NCBI GenBank assembly: GCA_020161265.1
Contig: JAIUOC010000001.1
Span: forward strand, 124,001-188,000
Length of the DNA: 64,000 nucleotides
From: Chloroflexota bacterium
Lineage (GTDB): Bacteria; Chloroflexota; Chloroflexia; Chloroflexales; Herpetosiphonaceae
Reading direction: 5' to 3'
Position numbers and translations under genes: made by a program
Part shown: positions 7,931 to 17,251 of the stretch, piece by piece
How the letters are laid out: every line of letters begins with the position of its first letter
How positions within the stretch are numbered: the first letter of the stretch is position 1
Notes under the pieces: model-generated
Databases searched by the model: none
The model's input: the letters and a program-made list of their open reading frames with translations, nothing else
Told to the model about the DNA's origin: nothing

Positions 7931-10181
7931 ACATTTGCATGAGATTAATGCCCGTGAGGCCTTTGCGCCCTATAATTTTATTCCGCTGCCCGAAAAAGCT
8001 GTGCCTGCCGAAGTGGTTTTAGAGCAACAGCGGGTTGTGATCAAAGCTGAACACCAACCGAAAGAGGCTCAATATTTGGTGCGCCACGATCAATATTTTG
8101 CCGATCGGCATACCGGCACAATTACTTGCACCCTCAGAACTGAAACGCCGTTGTATGTGCGTTGTGGGTTAAATGCTAGGCAATTCAAGGATTCAATCCA
8201 AGAAGTTGAGCAGCAACAGCAATCGAATGAAGCCCGTACCGCTCCAACCAAAAATAAACCCGATTTCTTTGCCTCACCTGGTCAACGTGCGGTCATTCCT
8301 GGGAGCAGTTTACGCGGCTTAATGCGCAGCTTGGTCGAAATTGTGAGCCATAGCAAAATCGATTTGGTCACCCGCAAGTATTTATTTTTTCGAAGTGTTG
8401 ATACTACAAACTTAGGTATGCACTACCGTCAGCGCATGACCAACCAAGTGCGGGCTGGTTTTTTACGTTTGCAAGCTGATAATAGCCGGGTGATTGAAGA
8501 AACTGAATTTTATAAGCTTCCAATTGCTGTTTTAGAAAAGCATATTTGGCAACGCTATACCAACTATCGCAGCACTAAGTTACCAAATGAACGATATCAA
8601 TATACGACGATTTGGGTTTTACCACTTAATAAGTATAAAATTAAAGAAGTAAGCCTGAGCCAACCTCAAGGTAACGATTGGCTACCTGCAACTTTAGTGA
8701 TAACTGGCAATGTGCCTGGTAAAAAGCATGAATATGTCTTGATTCAACAACGACCGCAACAGGTGTTTCGCCTAGAAAACGAACAACTTCAACGCTTTCA
8801 CGATGAAGATCAGTTGAGTCAATGGCAGACTCAAGCATTTCCCCAACGGGATAAGTTAAGGAAGCGTAAAGGGGAGTTGCTCGATGACCAACCAATCTTT
8901 TTTATTGTCGATCCCGCTAATCCACAGAAAGTTAGCTTTTTCGGGCGGGCCGGAATGTTTCGCTTGCCCTATACTAACAGCCCCTACGATTTGATTCCAC
9001 CGCATTTGCGGGTTGGTAGTGATGATGCCCCAATTGATCTAGCCGAAGCGATGTTTGGTTTTGTGCATCAAGAAGTCAATGTTGAGCCTAACCAGATTAC
9101 GAGTTATGCTAGCCGCTTACGGTTTAGCGATGCCAAGCTGGTTAATCAGCAACTGCCTGATGCTGAGCTATGGGATACTGAAATTACTCCGCCGATTCTA
9201 GCATCGCCAAAACCCACAACCTTCCAACACTACCTGACCCAAGATGCAACCGACCGTCAATCATTGCGCCATTATGGCGACGATCGCAATGACACAACCA
9301 TTCGGGGTTATAAACAATACTGGCATCATGGCCGATTTGCGGCTCAAGATCGGCATAAACCTGATGCTAATGCTGATTCGACCCAAACCACCCGTATGCG
9401 TCCAGTCAAATCGGGAGTCGAGTTTCAATTTCAGATTGGCTTTGAAAATCTGAGCGATGTGGAGTTAGGAGCCTTAATCTATGTGCTTGAACTAGCGGCT
9501 AGCCCCAACCATCGCCTAAAACTGGGTATGGGCAAGCCGTTTGGCTTTGGCTCGATTGCAATTAACTATCACATTGCGACCACCAACCGCCAAGCCCACT
9601 ACAGTCAGTTGTTTAATCAAGGCCAGAATACTTGGCTGCGAGCTGAACGCGATTGGATTGATCAGGATTTACTGGCTAAGCAGCAAGCCTTTTGTACTTA
9701 TATTCTGCAACACAGCGGCGAGCAAGAGCGCGGCTTCAGCGAATTCAATCATATCCCACGCATCCAGCAATTGCTTGCCATGCTCGAATGGGATGTAGCA
9801 CGCTTTGAACAAACTGAGCCACGATCATGGGCCGAACTTGTGCGCTATATGGAAATTGAGCGGAAAGAGGATGGTAGAAAGCGTAATGAATATCGGGATC
9901 GCCCAGTGCTCCCTACCCCATTACGTGTGATCAAGCGAACCCCGATTAAACCAAAAAAACCTGAGAAGCCGCTCAAAGTCAATCAGACTGTTTCTGGAAC
10001 GATTGTTGGTCGGGTAAATAGGCAGGTTTGGGATGTTCGACTAGATAATAAAAAGCTCGTCTATGCAAAAATTATCGGTAATTCGATTAATCCCCAACAT
10101 CTCAATAATGGCAAGCGCGTTGATGTACGCATTGTCTCGCTTGAAGACGATGCAGTGCAGGAAATTCGTAAAATTCAATAA
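7914..10181 (+). CDS. Large TIGR03986-type RAMP protein (Cas7 with insertion)
   Basis: A 755-residue RAMP protein of the TIGR03986 kind, the last subunit of III-D operons. The N-terminus has FAPYNFIPLPEKAV. RAMP signatures are RAVIPGSSLRGLMRSLVEIV and, near residue 540, GMGKPFGFGSIAI, separated by a very long insertion. The last ~70 residues (TVSGTIVGRVNRQVWDVRL...) look like an OB/S1-type RNA-binding fold. I chose the ATG at 7914, with AAGGAG seven bases upstream, over the in-frame GTG at 7896. It overlaps csx19 by 17 bp. In the Synechocystis III-D variant the equivalent subunit cleaves target RNA; equivalence here is inferred. Confidence 0.85.
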   Translation: MATVPEHLHEINAREAFAPYNFIPLPEKAVPAEVVLEQQRVVIKAEHQPKEAQYLVRHDQYFADRHTGTITCTLRTETPLYVRCGLNARQFKDSIQEVEQQQQSNEARTAPTKNKPDFFASPGQRAVIPGSSLRGLMRSLVEIVSHSKIDLVTRKYLFFRSVDTTNLGMHYRQRMTNQVRAGFLRLQADNSRVIEETEFYKLPIAVLEKHIWQRYTNYRSTKLPNERYQYTTIWVLPLNKYKIKEVSLSQPQGNDWLPATLVITGNVPGKKHEYVLIQQRPQQVFRLENEQLQRFHDEDQLSQWQTQAFPQRDKLRKRKGELLDDQPIFFIVDPANPQKVSFFGRAGMFRLPYTNSPYDLIPPHLRVGSDDAPIDLAEAMFGFVHQEVNVEPNQITSYASRLRFSDAKLVNQQLPDAELWDTEITPPILASPKPTTFQHYLTQDATDRQSLRHYGDDRNDTTIRGYKQYWHHGRFAAQDRHKPDANADSTQTTRMRPVKSGVEFQFQIGFENLSDVELGALIYVLELAASPNHRLKLGMGKPFGFGSIAINYHIATTNRQAHYSQLFNQGQNTWLRAERDWIDQDLLAKQQAFCTYILQHSGEQERGFSEFNHIPRIQQLLAMLEWDVARFEQTEPRSWAELVRYMEIERKEDGRKRNEYRDRPVLPTPLRVIKRTPIKPKKPEKPLKVNQTVSGTIVGRVNRQVWDVRLDNKKLVYAKIIGNSINPQHLNNGKRVDVRIVSLEDDAVQEIRKIQ

Positions 10182-10190
10182 TTTGGTTTG

Positions 10191-10219
10191 GCGGTGGATG
10201 GTATTGTGCAATCCACCGC
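10191..10219 (+). terminator. Stem-loop after the III-D operon
   Basis: A perfect 9-bp stem GCGGTGGAT / ATCCACCGC with an 11-base loop starts ten bases after the last cas stop. It is followed by a short TTTTAT tract. Likely the operon terminator, although the T run is weak. Confidence 0.6.
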
Positions 10220-10350
10220 TGATTTTATACCCCACCAAAATATTGCTTGGCTCACGCTTTAGTATTTGGTAATACATGGATTAAACTTTTGGTCGTTGGC
10301 AATGCCATGGGTTATAATTGATATTTATCTAGATAGGAGCACCACTGAGT

Positions 10351-11211
10351 ATGAAGTTTGTGAGAATTGTCGTTTTGCTTTTGTTGATCCATGGGATTAT
10401 GCCAGCCGCAAGTTATGCCAACCCCGATGTGCCGCAGGCCGCCACCCTCGAATGGGATCGCCTGTATGTTGCAACTTCTGAAGGAACTGATGTTTGGTTG
10501 CGAATTAAGGTGGTCGGTGCTGGCCCAACTGAGGCAGTCAATCTTAAATTTATTTATGGTACCAAGGCGCAGAGTGCAACTCCTGCCGATGATTATGCTC
10601 CCATCATGGCAAATCAGGGAACGATCACTGGGCTTGATCGTTTTGCCCTGATCCGCATTGATATCTATAACAACAGCCCTCAGTATTGGGAACCTTACGA
10701 AACCTTTCAGGTTGAGCTACGCTCGGATGCCGCCAATACAGTGATTAGTGGTCAACCACGCATGACGATTGGGATTATTCGTTCACGGATTATGAATCCA
10801 GTGGTGGGGATTTTAGAATCGTGTATTCACGTTGATGAGCCTCAGGATAATTATCCTCAATCGGCTGGCGAAATTAATGCCAACGGCGGGTGGTGTAATA
10901 GCGATTTTATTGATGAGCCAGCGCGAGCACTTGATTATTATCGCATTACGCAAACAGCAGGCGGAAAATTAGATATTCGGCTGGAAAATACCACGCCTGA
11001 TCAACACGATCTCGATTTGTATCTCTATTACCGCGATGGGGAAGGCAATTATCTGCTCTATTTGCGCTCAACCAATGCTGGGCAACTAGCAGATGCGCTT
11101 TTAAATGCACCAATCGCTGGTAATACCAACTACTTGATTGGGGTCTATTGGGCAACTTCGACTGGCACTAAACCTCCAACCTATCGTTTAAACGTTACGT
11201 ATAAACCCTAA
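10351..11211 (+). CDS. Secreted Calx-beta-like / PPC-like protein
   Basis: A 286-residue protein with a typical signal peptide (MKFVRIVVLLLLIHGIM, cleavage near ASYA). Residues ~30-155 resemble a Calx-beta-type beta sandwich (ATPADDYAPIMANQGTIT, FQVELRSDAANTVI). Residues ~165-286 resemble a bacterial pre-peptidase C-terminal domain (DYYRITQTAGGKLDIRLENTT, HDLDLYLYYRDG). No catalytic domain is present, so it is probably an extracellular binding or adhesion protein. A ribosome site TAGGAG precedes the ATG. It has its own leader and is not clearly linked to the CRISPR operon. Confidence 0.65.
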   Translation: MKFVRIVVLLLLIHGIMPAASYANPDVPQAATLEWDRLYVATSEGTDVWLRIKVVGAGPTEAVNLKFIYGTKAQSATPADDYAPIMANQGTITGLDRFALIRIDIYNNSPQYWEPYETFQVELRSDAANTVISGQPRMTIGIIRSRIMNPVVGILESCIHVDEPQDNYPQSAGEINANGGWCNSDFIDEPARALDYYRITQTAGGKLDIRLENTTPDQHDLDLYLYYRDGEGNYLLYLRSTNAGQLADALLNAPIAGNTNYLIGVYWATSTGTKPPTYRLNVTYKP

Positions 11212-11213
11212 AC

Positions 11214-11404
11214 GATCCACAAGGCGCACGCAGGCCGAAACCGCGAAGCACGCGAAGAACACGAAGCAAGGAAGATAAGCGAGATGGGGTGAGCAATTGT
11301 CTGAATTGCCCCCAATCCCTGCGTACCATCCAACCACCATTCGTGCCCTTCGTGTCCTTCGTGGTTAAAAAAGCTCTATGTTCTATGTTCTATGCTCTGC
11401 TCCC
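11214..11404. repeat. Left arm of ~190-bp inverted repeat around the R-M gene
   Basis: Read rightward this matches the reverse complement of 14521-14722 almost end to end. Shared blocks in order: GATCCAC, CCGAAACCGCGAAGCACGCG, CACGAAG-type units, CCAATCCCTGCG, ACCATCCAACCA, CTTCGTGGTTAAAAAA, and CTATG-type CTCTATG/TTCTATG units. The arms differ by scattered substitutions and small gaps. The stop codon and last few codons of the restriction-modification gene lie inside this arm. Confidence 0.85.
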
Positions 11405-14400
11405 CAATTCGCGCCACAATCTCGACGGTTTTGAGGCTGACGGTGATGATTTTGCCGATCAGTCGCACAATGTACTCAGGATCGTCGTGGCGATTGGGAT
11501 CGTTGGTGATGCCCGAGCGCGCATCGGTGCTGACCCGATATTGGTCGATCACCCAATCGAGCGCCGAGCGGTTGCCTAGCTTATATTCAAAGGCTGCCGC
11601 CGGAATGCCTGCCAAACTCAGAAAGTTGTTGTAGCGCAGGGTCGTGCGATCTTTGCTGAGTTTCATGCTTTCAACCCGCCAATTCAGCGGTTCGTCGCGG
11701 TTTTCGAGCCATTGTAAATTGTATTCTGGTTGTTGCTCGTAGTTGATGTGCAGTTCGGCCAGTTCGCGGCCTGCTTGCGCCAAGGCTTGAAAATTGGCCA
11801 AGGCCACAATTGGGATGCGCGGCAGTTCGCGGCGTAAGTTGGCGGCGTAGCGTTCGCGGTAATGCGGCGAGTGCAGCAGCCCATAGACATAATAAAAAAT
11901 ATCCCATTTTGCGATGCTTGGCTCGCTAAGTTGGCTGCGGAAGTGCTCAAGCGCCCAATCGCTGATGTTTTCGCGTTGGTTGCTGCCATCTTCGTCGTAG
12001 ACATAATATGGAAAGCATTGGGTTTGTCGCCCACCATAATGCAAACAAGGAATGACGTTAGTGATTTGGGCTGAAAATGGGATTTGCGCTTCATTGACAA
12101 CGCAAATTACCCGATTTTCGCTAGATTCATTTGGTAGAAACTGTGACCATCGATAGATATCTTCGTTAAAAAGCTTCTCAAAAAAATAAAATTGTTTTGT
12201 GTATGGTCTGTACATTGAAGATCGAATAGTTTCTGATCGGAATGTTGCTTTAGCACCACGTAGAAGATTTCTTTTTGTATTTCGTACCCATTTAATTTTT
12301 GATTCGTCAATATTGAGAAATTGGTCAATATCCTTTGGATTATTTGATCTTAACCAGCGATCTCGTTCACTATTATAAGCTTCAACCATTATAGTTGCTC
12401 GCTTATTTAAACCTTCTTGATTAAAGTTGAAAATATAATTATCGCTATTTGAAGCAACTCCGCGACTATATAATGTGAAAATTGCATTGCTCATACCACG
12501 TTTTGCATCTTTGCTGCCAATAGGGATGAAGGTATCAAAATCATCTTCTAAGCCATCAGTAAGCCAAGTATGTTTTTTATCGGGCGTAATTTCTTGCCAT
12601 TCAATCTTCGAGATGGTTTCAGCCTGATTAAGCAGATCGAATTTTTCCTGTTTCTTCCACATTTCGCCAGTGCGGGCATACCAGATTGTGGCGTTACTGT
12701 TTTTGCTGACACCACGCTTTTTGATCAAAAACATGATGCTAACCCCAACTTGGATACCAAACACATTGTGGGTTGTGCCGGAAAGTTTGGGATTTTTGCG
12801 CACATTACCGCCAAGATCAAGCACATAAATTGCATCAAAATCTTGGGTCAGATGTTTACGCATTCCATCAAAGGCCAAACTATCAATAAAACTATTGTTA
12901 GTTACAAATGCGACGATGCCTTCGTCACCATTGCGGGTAATGCGATCAGCCGCCCAACGGAAAGATTTGACGTATGGATCATACAATGAATTATTGAGCG
13001 TTGCATAAGAGTCGCGTGCATACGTTGTAGCTACACGCTGATCGATAATTTCATATTTGCGGTTTTTATTATTATCATTCTCGTTAACTTGCCATGCATT
13101 GTAAGGTGGGTTGCCGATGATCACAAAAATATCTTGTTGTTGTTGTTTGAGCACGCGCTCGGTGTTTTCGGGCACAAACAAGCCCAATTGCTGGCCTGCG
13201 CCAACTTGAGCTAATTCAAAGGTATCGACCAAACAAATGCCATTGAATTCGGCATAACTATTGGTCAATTCATAATACAAATGCTCGATATTCATCGAAG
13301 CGATGTAGTAGGGCAATAACATCACCTCGTTGCAGTGTAATTCATCGGCATATTTTTGGCGCAATTTGCTGCGGGGAATTTCGTGCATCACCCGCAGCAA
13401 AAAGTTGCCAGTGCCAACAAATGGGTCGAGCACATGCACGCCCGCGTTGCCGAGCGAGGTGTTAAATTCGCGCCGCAACAACTCCTCGACCGAGCGCACC
13501 ATAAAATCGACAATCGGCTGGGGGGTGTAAACAATCCCGTGGGTATCAGCAACCTTAATCGAAAAACCTTGGAAGAAATTTTCGTAGACCGTGTTCAAGA
13601 AATCCTGTTTATGGCTGAAATTCTCGATTGTGGCGGCGGTCGATTCGATTGCCCCATAAAAACGGTCGAGTTCACGCAGAAAATCATTGCGATTGAACGA
13701 ACGCGAGGTTAATGCCTGAATCACGGTTTCAATTTCGCGGGCAATCACATTGCGATTGACAAAATCGGGATTATTAAACACCTTGCGAAAAATCCGCTCG
13801 GTCAACAAGTGCTGAATCAACATCTCCTCAACCGCTGAAACCGAAATATTGGGGTTGATCGCCTCGCGCACCAAGGCCATAAAACGCTCAAGCGCCGTGA
13901 TAAAACGCTGATTCTTCTCGCTGATTTCGCGCTCGATCAAACGCAGCACACCTTGAGCGAGTTCGGGCACGCGCTCCCGAAACTCGACGACCGCGTGATC
14001 CCATTGCAAATACTGGGGTGGCTGATAATTGAAAAACAGCAACAGCGCATCGATCAAGGCATCGGGCTGGCTAATATCGACATCGAGCACTTGGCGCTGA
14101 TTTTGCCAAAGAATAATCCGTTGGGGAGCCTGAAACAAAATATTTTCAGCGGGATAGCCAGCGGCGAACTTTTTACGCACCTCAGTTGCCAAATCATCGC
14201 CGCTATCTTTGGCTTCCCAGACCCCGCGAATCAAGGTAAAACTATCGAGCAAGGCACCATCGGCGCGAATCGAGCTTTTTTTCAAACGGATCGAATACTG
14301 TTCGACCAATGTCCAGCCCATCTGGCTAGCGCAAGCGCGGAGCAAAGCCGCAAACGCGGGAGCAACTGCGCCCTCGTGTTGGGCACGGGCCTCGGCCAAA

Positions 14401-14459
14401 CTGCGCAAACTGGCGTAATACTCGCGCACCGCCTTATGATTTGGCTTGATCGACAGCAT
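11376..14459 (-). CDS. Single-polypeptide restriction-modification enzyme (N6-adenine methylase with N-terminal nuclease)
   Basis: A 1027-residue enzyme. The N-terminus carries a PD-(D/E)xK-like nuclease signature: ADG at 66-68 and WEAKDSG with E82-x-K84. A long helical region follows, then an N6-adenine methyltransferase with motif I DPFVGTGNFLL and motif IV IIGNPPYNAWQ. The C-terminal ~350 residues resemble the specificity domain of Type ISP enzymes. The central helicase of classical LlaGI-type ISP enzymes is missing, so it is closer to a Type IIG arrangement. I start at the ATG at 14459 (GAGGG upstream); the longer frame runs into repeat-derived sequence. The final codons come from the left repeat arm. 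No separate specificity gene is adjacent. Confidence 0.82.
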   Translation of the reverse strand: MLSIKPNHKAVREYYASLRSLAEARAQHEGAVAPAFAALLRACASQMGWTLVEQYSIRLKKSSIRADGALLDSFTLIRGVWEAKDSGDDLATEVRKKFAAGYPAENILFQAPQRIILWQNQRQVLDVDISQPDALIDALLLFFNYQPPQYLQWDHAVVEFRERVPELAQGVLRLIEREISEKNQRFITALERFMALVREAINPNISVSAVEEMLIQHLLTERIFRKVFNNPDFVNRNVIAREIETVIQALTSRSFNRNDFLRELDRFYGAIESTAATIENFSHKQDFLNTVYENFFQGFSIKVADTHGIVYTPQPIVDFMVRSVEELLRREFNTSLGNAGVHVLDPFVGTGNFLLRVMHEIPRSKLRQKYADELHCNEVMLLPYYIASMNIEHLYYELTNSYAEFNGICLVDTFELAQVGAGQQLGLFVPENTERVLKQQQQDIFVIIGNPPYNAWQVNENDNNKNRKYEIIDQRVATTYARDSYATLNNSLYDPYVKSFRWAADRITRNGDEGIVAFVTNNSFIDSLAFDGMRKHLTQDFDAIYVLDLGGNVRKNPKLSGTTHNVFGIQVGVSIMFLIKKRGVSKNSNATIWYARTGEMWKKQEKFDLLNQAETISKIEWQEITPDKKHTWLTDGLEDDFDTFIPIGSKDAKRGMSNAIFTLYSRGVASNSDNYIFNFNQEGLNKRATIMVEAYNSERDRWLRSNNPKDIDQFLNIDESKIKWVRNTKRNLLRGAKATFRSETIRSSMYRPYTKQFYFFEKLFNEDIYRWSQFLPNESSENRVICVVNEAQIPFSAQITNVIPCLHYGGRQTQCFPYYVYDEDGSNQRENISDWALEHFRSQLSEPSIAKWDIFYYVYGLLHSPHYRERYAANLRRELPRIPIVALANFQALAQAGRELAELHINYEQQPEYNLQWLENRDEPLNWRVESMKLSKDRTTLRYNNFLSLAGIPAAAFEYKLGNRSALDWVIDQYRVSTDARSGITNDPNRHDDPEYIVRLIGKIITVSLKTVEIVARIGEQSIEHRT

Positions 14460-14520
14460 TGATTCAACCCTCATACACACAGAAGTAGCACTATTGTACG
14501 CGAGAGCTGGGCAAAGAGCA

Positions 14521-14722
14521 ACGGAGAGAGAGCATAGAGCATAGAGCATAGAGCATTTTTTTAACCACGAAGAGACACGAATCGCCCGAATGTTGGTTGG
14601 ATGGTGCGCAGGGATTGGGTGGCAATGCAGGCAGTTGATCGGCCCAACTTCCTTATCTCCCTTCGCGTCCTTCGCGTGCTTCGCGGTTTCGGTCTTCGTG
14701 CCCTTCGTGTCCTTCGTGGATC
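14521..14722. repeat. Right arm of ~190-bp inverted repeat around the R-M gene
   Basis: Reverse-complement partner of 11214-11404. It begins with three tandem AGAGCAT units, then AACCACGAAG, then the block containing TTGGTTGGATGGTGCGCAGG, then CTTCGCGTCCTTCGCGTGCT and CGTGTCCTTCGTGGATC. It fills most of the 341-bp gap between the R-M start and the sigma factor gene; the rest holds only the sigma factor leader. Confidence 0.85.
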
Positions 14723-14800
14723 ATAGCTGCTCGTAAGATTTTTGGGGCTGCTGCGTTTCCTTGTATATAAACTATCGCTTGAACGCATGAAGGAGCGCCT

Positions 14801-15373
14801 ATGGATCTGATAACGCGGGTTCGTGATGTGTTTACAGCACCGCATCCGCTGGTAGACCCGGCCAGCTTTGCCCAATTCTATCAACAAACCCATGCTGTGG
14901 TTTTTCGCTATGTGTATATGCTGCATGGCCAGCCCAAGAGCGATGTTGAAGATTACACCGCCGAAGCGTTTGCGCGAGCTTGGAAGCAGCGCCAGCGATT
15001 TAGCGGCGACGATCAGGCCGCACTAGGCTGGATTATTACGATTGCGCGGCGGATTGTGATTGACCAACAACGGCGGGCCACGAGTGCGATGGGCCGACTG
15101 TGGGCGCAGCTTGATCGCTCACCGCCGCCGACTCCCGAGCAACAAGCTATTCAGCGTGAACGCCAACATTTGGCACTTGAATTATTAGCGCATGTCTCGC
15201 TGACCCAGCGTGATCATCTGATTATGCGCTACTTTTTGGGCTGGCGTGTTCAAACGATAGCCCAACACCTTGGTTGCTCCGAAAACGCCGTATCAGTGAG
15301 CATCCACCGCGCCTTGCGGATTCTGCAAACCCAGTATGCAACTTTAGCCGAGGAGCTTTTCCATGACGCATAA
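14801..15373 (+). CDS. ECF-type RNA polymerase sigma factor
   Basis: A 190-residue sigma-70 family protein of extracytoplasmic-function size. Region 2 is at about residues 25-90 (FYQQTHAVVFRYVYMLHG, DVEDYTAEAFARAWKQRQRF, LGWIITIARRIVIDQQRR). Region 4 is at about 130-180 (LTQRDHLIMRYFLGWRVQTI, then AQHLGCSENAVSVSIHRALR). AAGGAG precedes the ATG. It overlaps the following anti-sigma-like gene by 11 bp, the usual coupling of ECF sigma and anti-sigma pairs. Confidence 0.92.
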   Translation: MDLITRVRDVFTAPHPLVDPASFAQFYQQTHAVVFRYVYMLHGQPKSDVEDYTAEAFARAWKQRQRFSGDDQAALGWIITIARRIVIDQQRRATSAMGRLWAQLDRSPPPTPEQQAIQRERQHLALELLAHVSLTQRDHLIMRYFLGWRVQTIAQHLGCSENAVSVSIHRALRILQTQYATLAEELFHDA

Positions 15374-16103
15374 CCGATCGAACGAACACCTGCCCGTTGA
15401 TGACGAACCAACCAGCCAAGCAATCGCCAAACTATTACGTGACTTTGGTGAGCATCCGAGTCAAGCATTTCATGCCCGCCAGGCCAATGCCCCGTGGCTA
15501 GAGGCGAAAGCACCGAAGCGGCGAGCCAACTGGTATTGGCGTGGCATGCTGATGGCAGGGGTTATGCTGCTACTTTGGTTTAGCTTACCAAGTGGCTTTG
15601 TCGCAGCATTGAGTGAGTTTTTTGGCCTGTATCGTGCCCCCTCGGATACGATCGAGTCGCCGCAAAATCCCCCGCTTATGCCTTCTGTGGCGGTGACATT
15701 CGAAGAAGCCTCGGCGCTAGTTGGTTTTGATATTCGCACGCCGACGCAGCTACCAGCGACTGTCCAGCAATCAACAATTCGGGTGACGGGTGCGCAACCA
15801 ACCATGTTTGTGCATATTGATTATCAAGATTCCGCAGGCAATAATCATTTCTCGTTGAATGCCAAACGTGGGCCACTCTACATCCAAATTGGGGCTAGCG
15901 CCAACGTTGAGATTGTGCAAGTCGGGAGTGTGAGTGGCGAATATGTGAAGGGCGGCTTTATCGTCAAAGGCACTGTCTCGGAATGGGATTCGTCGTTCGA
16001 TGCCCAAACCCTGCGCTGGCAAATTGGCGATATCTCGTATATGCTCTCGTCATCACAGCTTAGCAAGCAAGAGTTGATTGATCTCGCAGCCGGAATGGAA
16101 TAA
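15363..16103 (+). CDS. Putative membrane anti-sigma factor with DUF4367-like domain
   Basis: A 246-residue protein with a cytoplasmic N-terminus (~55 residues), one transmembrane segment at about 60-80 (GMLMAGVMLLLWFSLPSGFV) and an external C-terminal domain. The external part (VTFEEASALVGFDIRTPTQL ... SKQELIDLAAGME) resembles DUF4367, often found on anti-sigma proteins. No zinc-binding HxxxCxxC is seen. The anti-sigma role is inferred from overlap with the sigma gene, one TM helix and domain type. GAGGAG precedes the ATG. Confidence 0.7.
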   Translation: MTHNRSNEHLPVDDEPTSQAIAKLLRDFGEHPSQAFHARQANAPWLEAKAPKRRANWYWRGMLMAGVMLLLWFSLPSGFVAALSEFFGLYRAPSDTIESPQNPPLMPSVAVTFEEASALVGFDIRTPTQLPATVQQSTIRVTGAQPTMFVHIDYQDSAGNNHFSLNAKRGPLYIQIGASANVEIVQVGSVSGEYVKGGFIVKGTVSEWDSSFDAQTLRWQIGDISYMLSSSQLSKQELIDLAAGME

Positions 16104-16225
16104 ATCACCTGATTGCTGCTCAGCATCGCCGCTTGGTTGTGCTGAGCAGCATTTGCATGGTCAGCCTCAATTGCAGTATGATCAAACGGGCAATGATCGG
16201 CCCCAATGCAATTTTAGGAGGCTTT

Positions 16226-16378
16226 ATGAACTTAGCAGCAACCTGCGAATGTGGCACCGAGTACGATTTGAATTACGTTGAACACGATGGTGGTACGGGC
16301 TTTAGCTACGATGCCTGCCCCGATTGTGGCGTTCAACTTGATCGTGAGACCGTCGCTGAGGCAATCAACGCTGACTAA
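16226..16378 (+). CDS. Small zinc-ribbon protein
   Basis: A 50-residue protein whose CEC near the N-terminus and CPDC further on could bind one zinc ion (CECGTEYDLNY ... ACPDCGVQLD). The ATG at 16226 follows TTAGGAGG by five bases, which decides this start over upstream in-frame codons. Function unknown; it stands alone between the anti-sigma gene and a convergent lipoprotein gene. Confidence 0.6.
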   Translation: MNLAATCECGTEYDLNYVEHDGGTGFSYDACPDCGVQLDRETVAEAINAD

Positions 16379-16402
16379 CCAGCGGGCTATGCGGTAGGTC
16401 AT

Positions 16403-16463
16403 TTAACCACGAAGAACGCGAAGAAGCGCAAAGATCAATAGCTTCGTGCTCTTCGTGGTTTTA
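16403..16463. repeat. CACGAAG repeat forming an inverted pair between convergent genes
   Basis: AACCACGAAGAACGCGAAG is followed after a short spacer by CTTCGTGCTCTTCGTGGTT, making an imperfect stem of about 17 bp with TTTTAA after it. It lies between two convergent genes and could act as a bidirectional terminator. It is a member of the dispersed CACGAAG family seen throughout the window. Confidence 0.65.
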
Positions 16464-16498
16464 ATACGTTGGGTTGCTTTGTGGGGCAAGCTTTCGAC

Positions 16499-17011
16499 CT
16501 AATTTGATAAATCGACGATTGTACTAGAGGTCTGTTGTTTGCTACAAGCATCATCGAGAAAATAGGTTAGATCAAGCTTGACCGTTTGGGTTGGAGAGAC
16601 CGTGCGATAGGCTGGTCGCATTTCGATAGTGCCTGTTTGATCGAGCAAATATTTACGTTCGCCAATATGCTGGTAGAGCGGTAAACCAATCGTCAATGGA
16701 TGTTCGTGATCGATCTTATCGCAGACAACAACATCGCACATTCCAGCAACAAACTTGAATTTATCATCAAGATAATGCGGCTGCATAATAAAATCTTCAA
16801 GCGGTAGCCAGCCATTAGCCGTCTGCATCGACACGATCGGATCATTAAGACACGTTAGCTCATAGCCAGGCACAACGATCGCAATGTAATCGGGAAATAT
16901 CGTTATATGCTCGCCTGTTTCGGTGACGATTGGCTGCGGCTGGCTATTGTTCGCGTTTACACTACATCCGACTGTTAGTATCAGTAGAAACATCCATCCA
17001 AATCGGCGCAT
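16499..17011 (-). CDS. Hypothetical lipoprotein
   Basis: A 170-residue protein with a lipoprotein signal (MRRFGWMFLLILTVGCS; lipobox LTVGC, Cys16). The remainder is a short mature domain with four further cysteines and no recognised family. GAGGAG precedes the ATG. Predicted to be membrane anchored on the outside; function unknown. Confidence 0.6.
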   Translation of the reverse strand: MRRFGWMFLLILTVGCSVNANNSQPQPIVTETGEHITIFPDYIAIVVPGYELTCLNDPIVSMQTANGWLPLEDFIMQPHYLDDKFKFVAGMCDVVVCDKIDHEHPLTIGLPLYQHIGERKYLLDQTGTIEMRPAYRTVSPTQTVKLDLTYFLDDACSKQQTSSTIVDLSN

Positions 17012-17251
17012 AGCTCGCTCCTCAACTGCTGATTAGCTTTTGATGCTAACGTCGAGGACTATGGGTTTGTTCCAATAAGTTTGTGGTTGATCCAACGAGC
17101 CAAACGAGTTTAACGCAGCGGTGCGGGCGATAAAAGGATACGGGATAATTAATGTAATTCGCAATGCATAACTAAAAATGCTAAATTTGGAGGGCTGTAG
17201 GCTCTTTATAGTTTCAGCATTTCGTAGATCACTCTAGGAGAGGAGCGTTCC

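Noticed and set aside
12570..12989. 139-residue plus-strand ORF inside the R-M gene
   Set aside because: It is the opposite-strand shadow of the methylase region, which has clear motifs.
14460..14549. N-terminal extension of the R-M protein
   Set aside because: The added residues are translated AGAGCAT repeat and have no family similarity; an ATG with a ribosome site lies at 14459.
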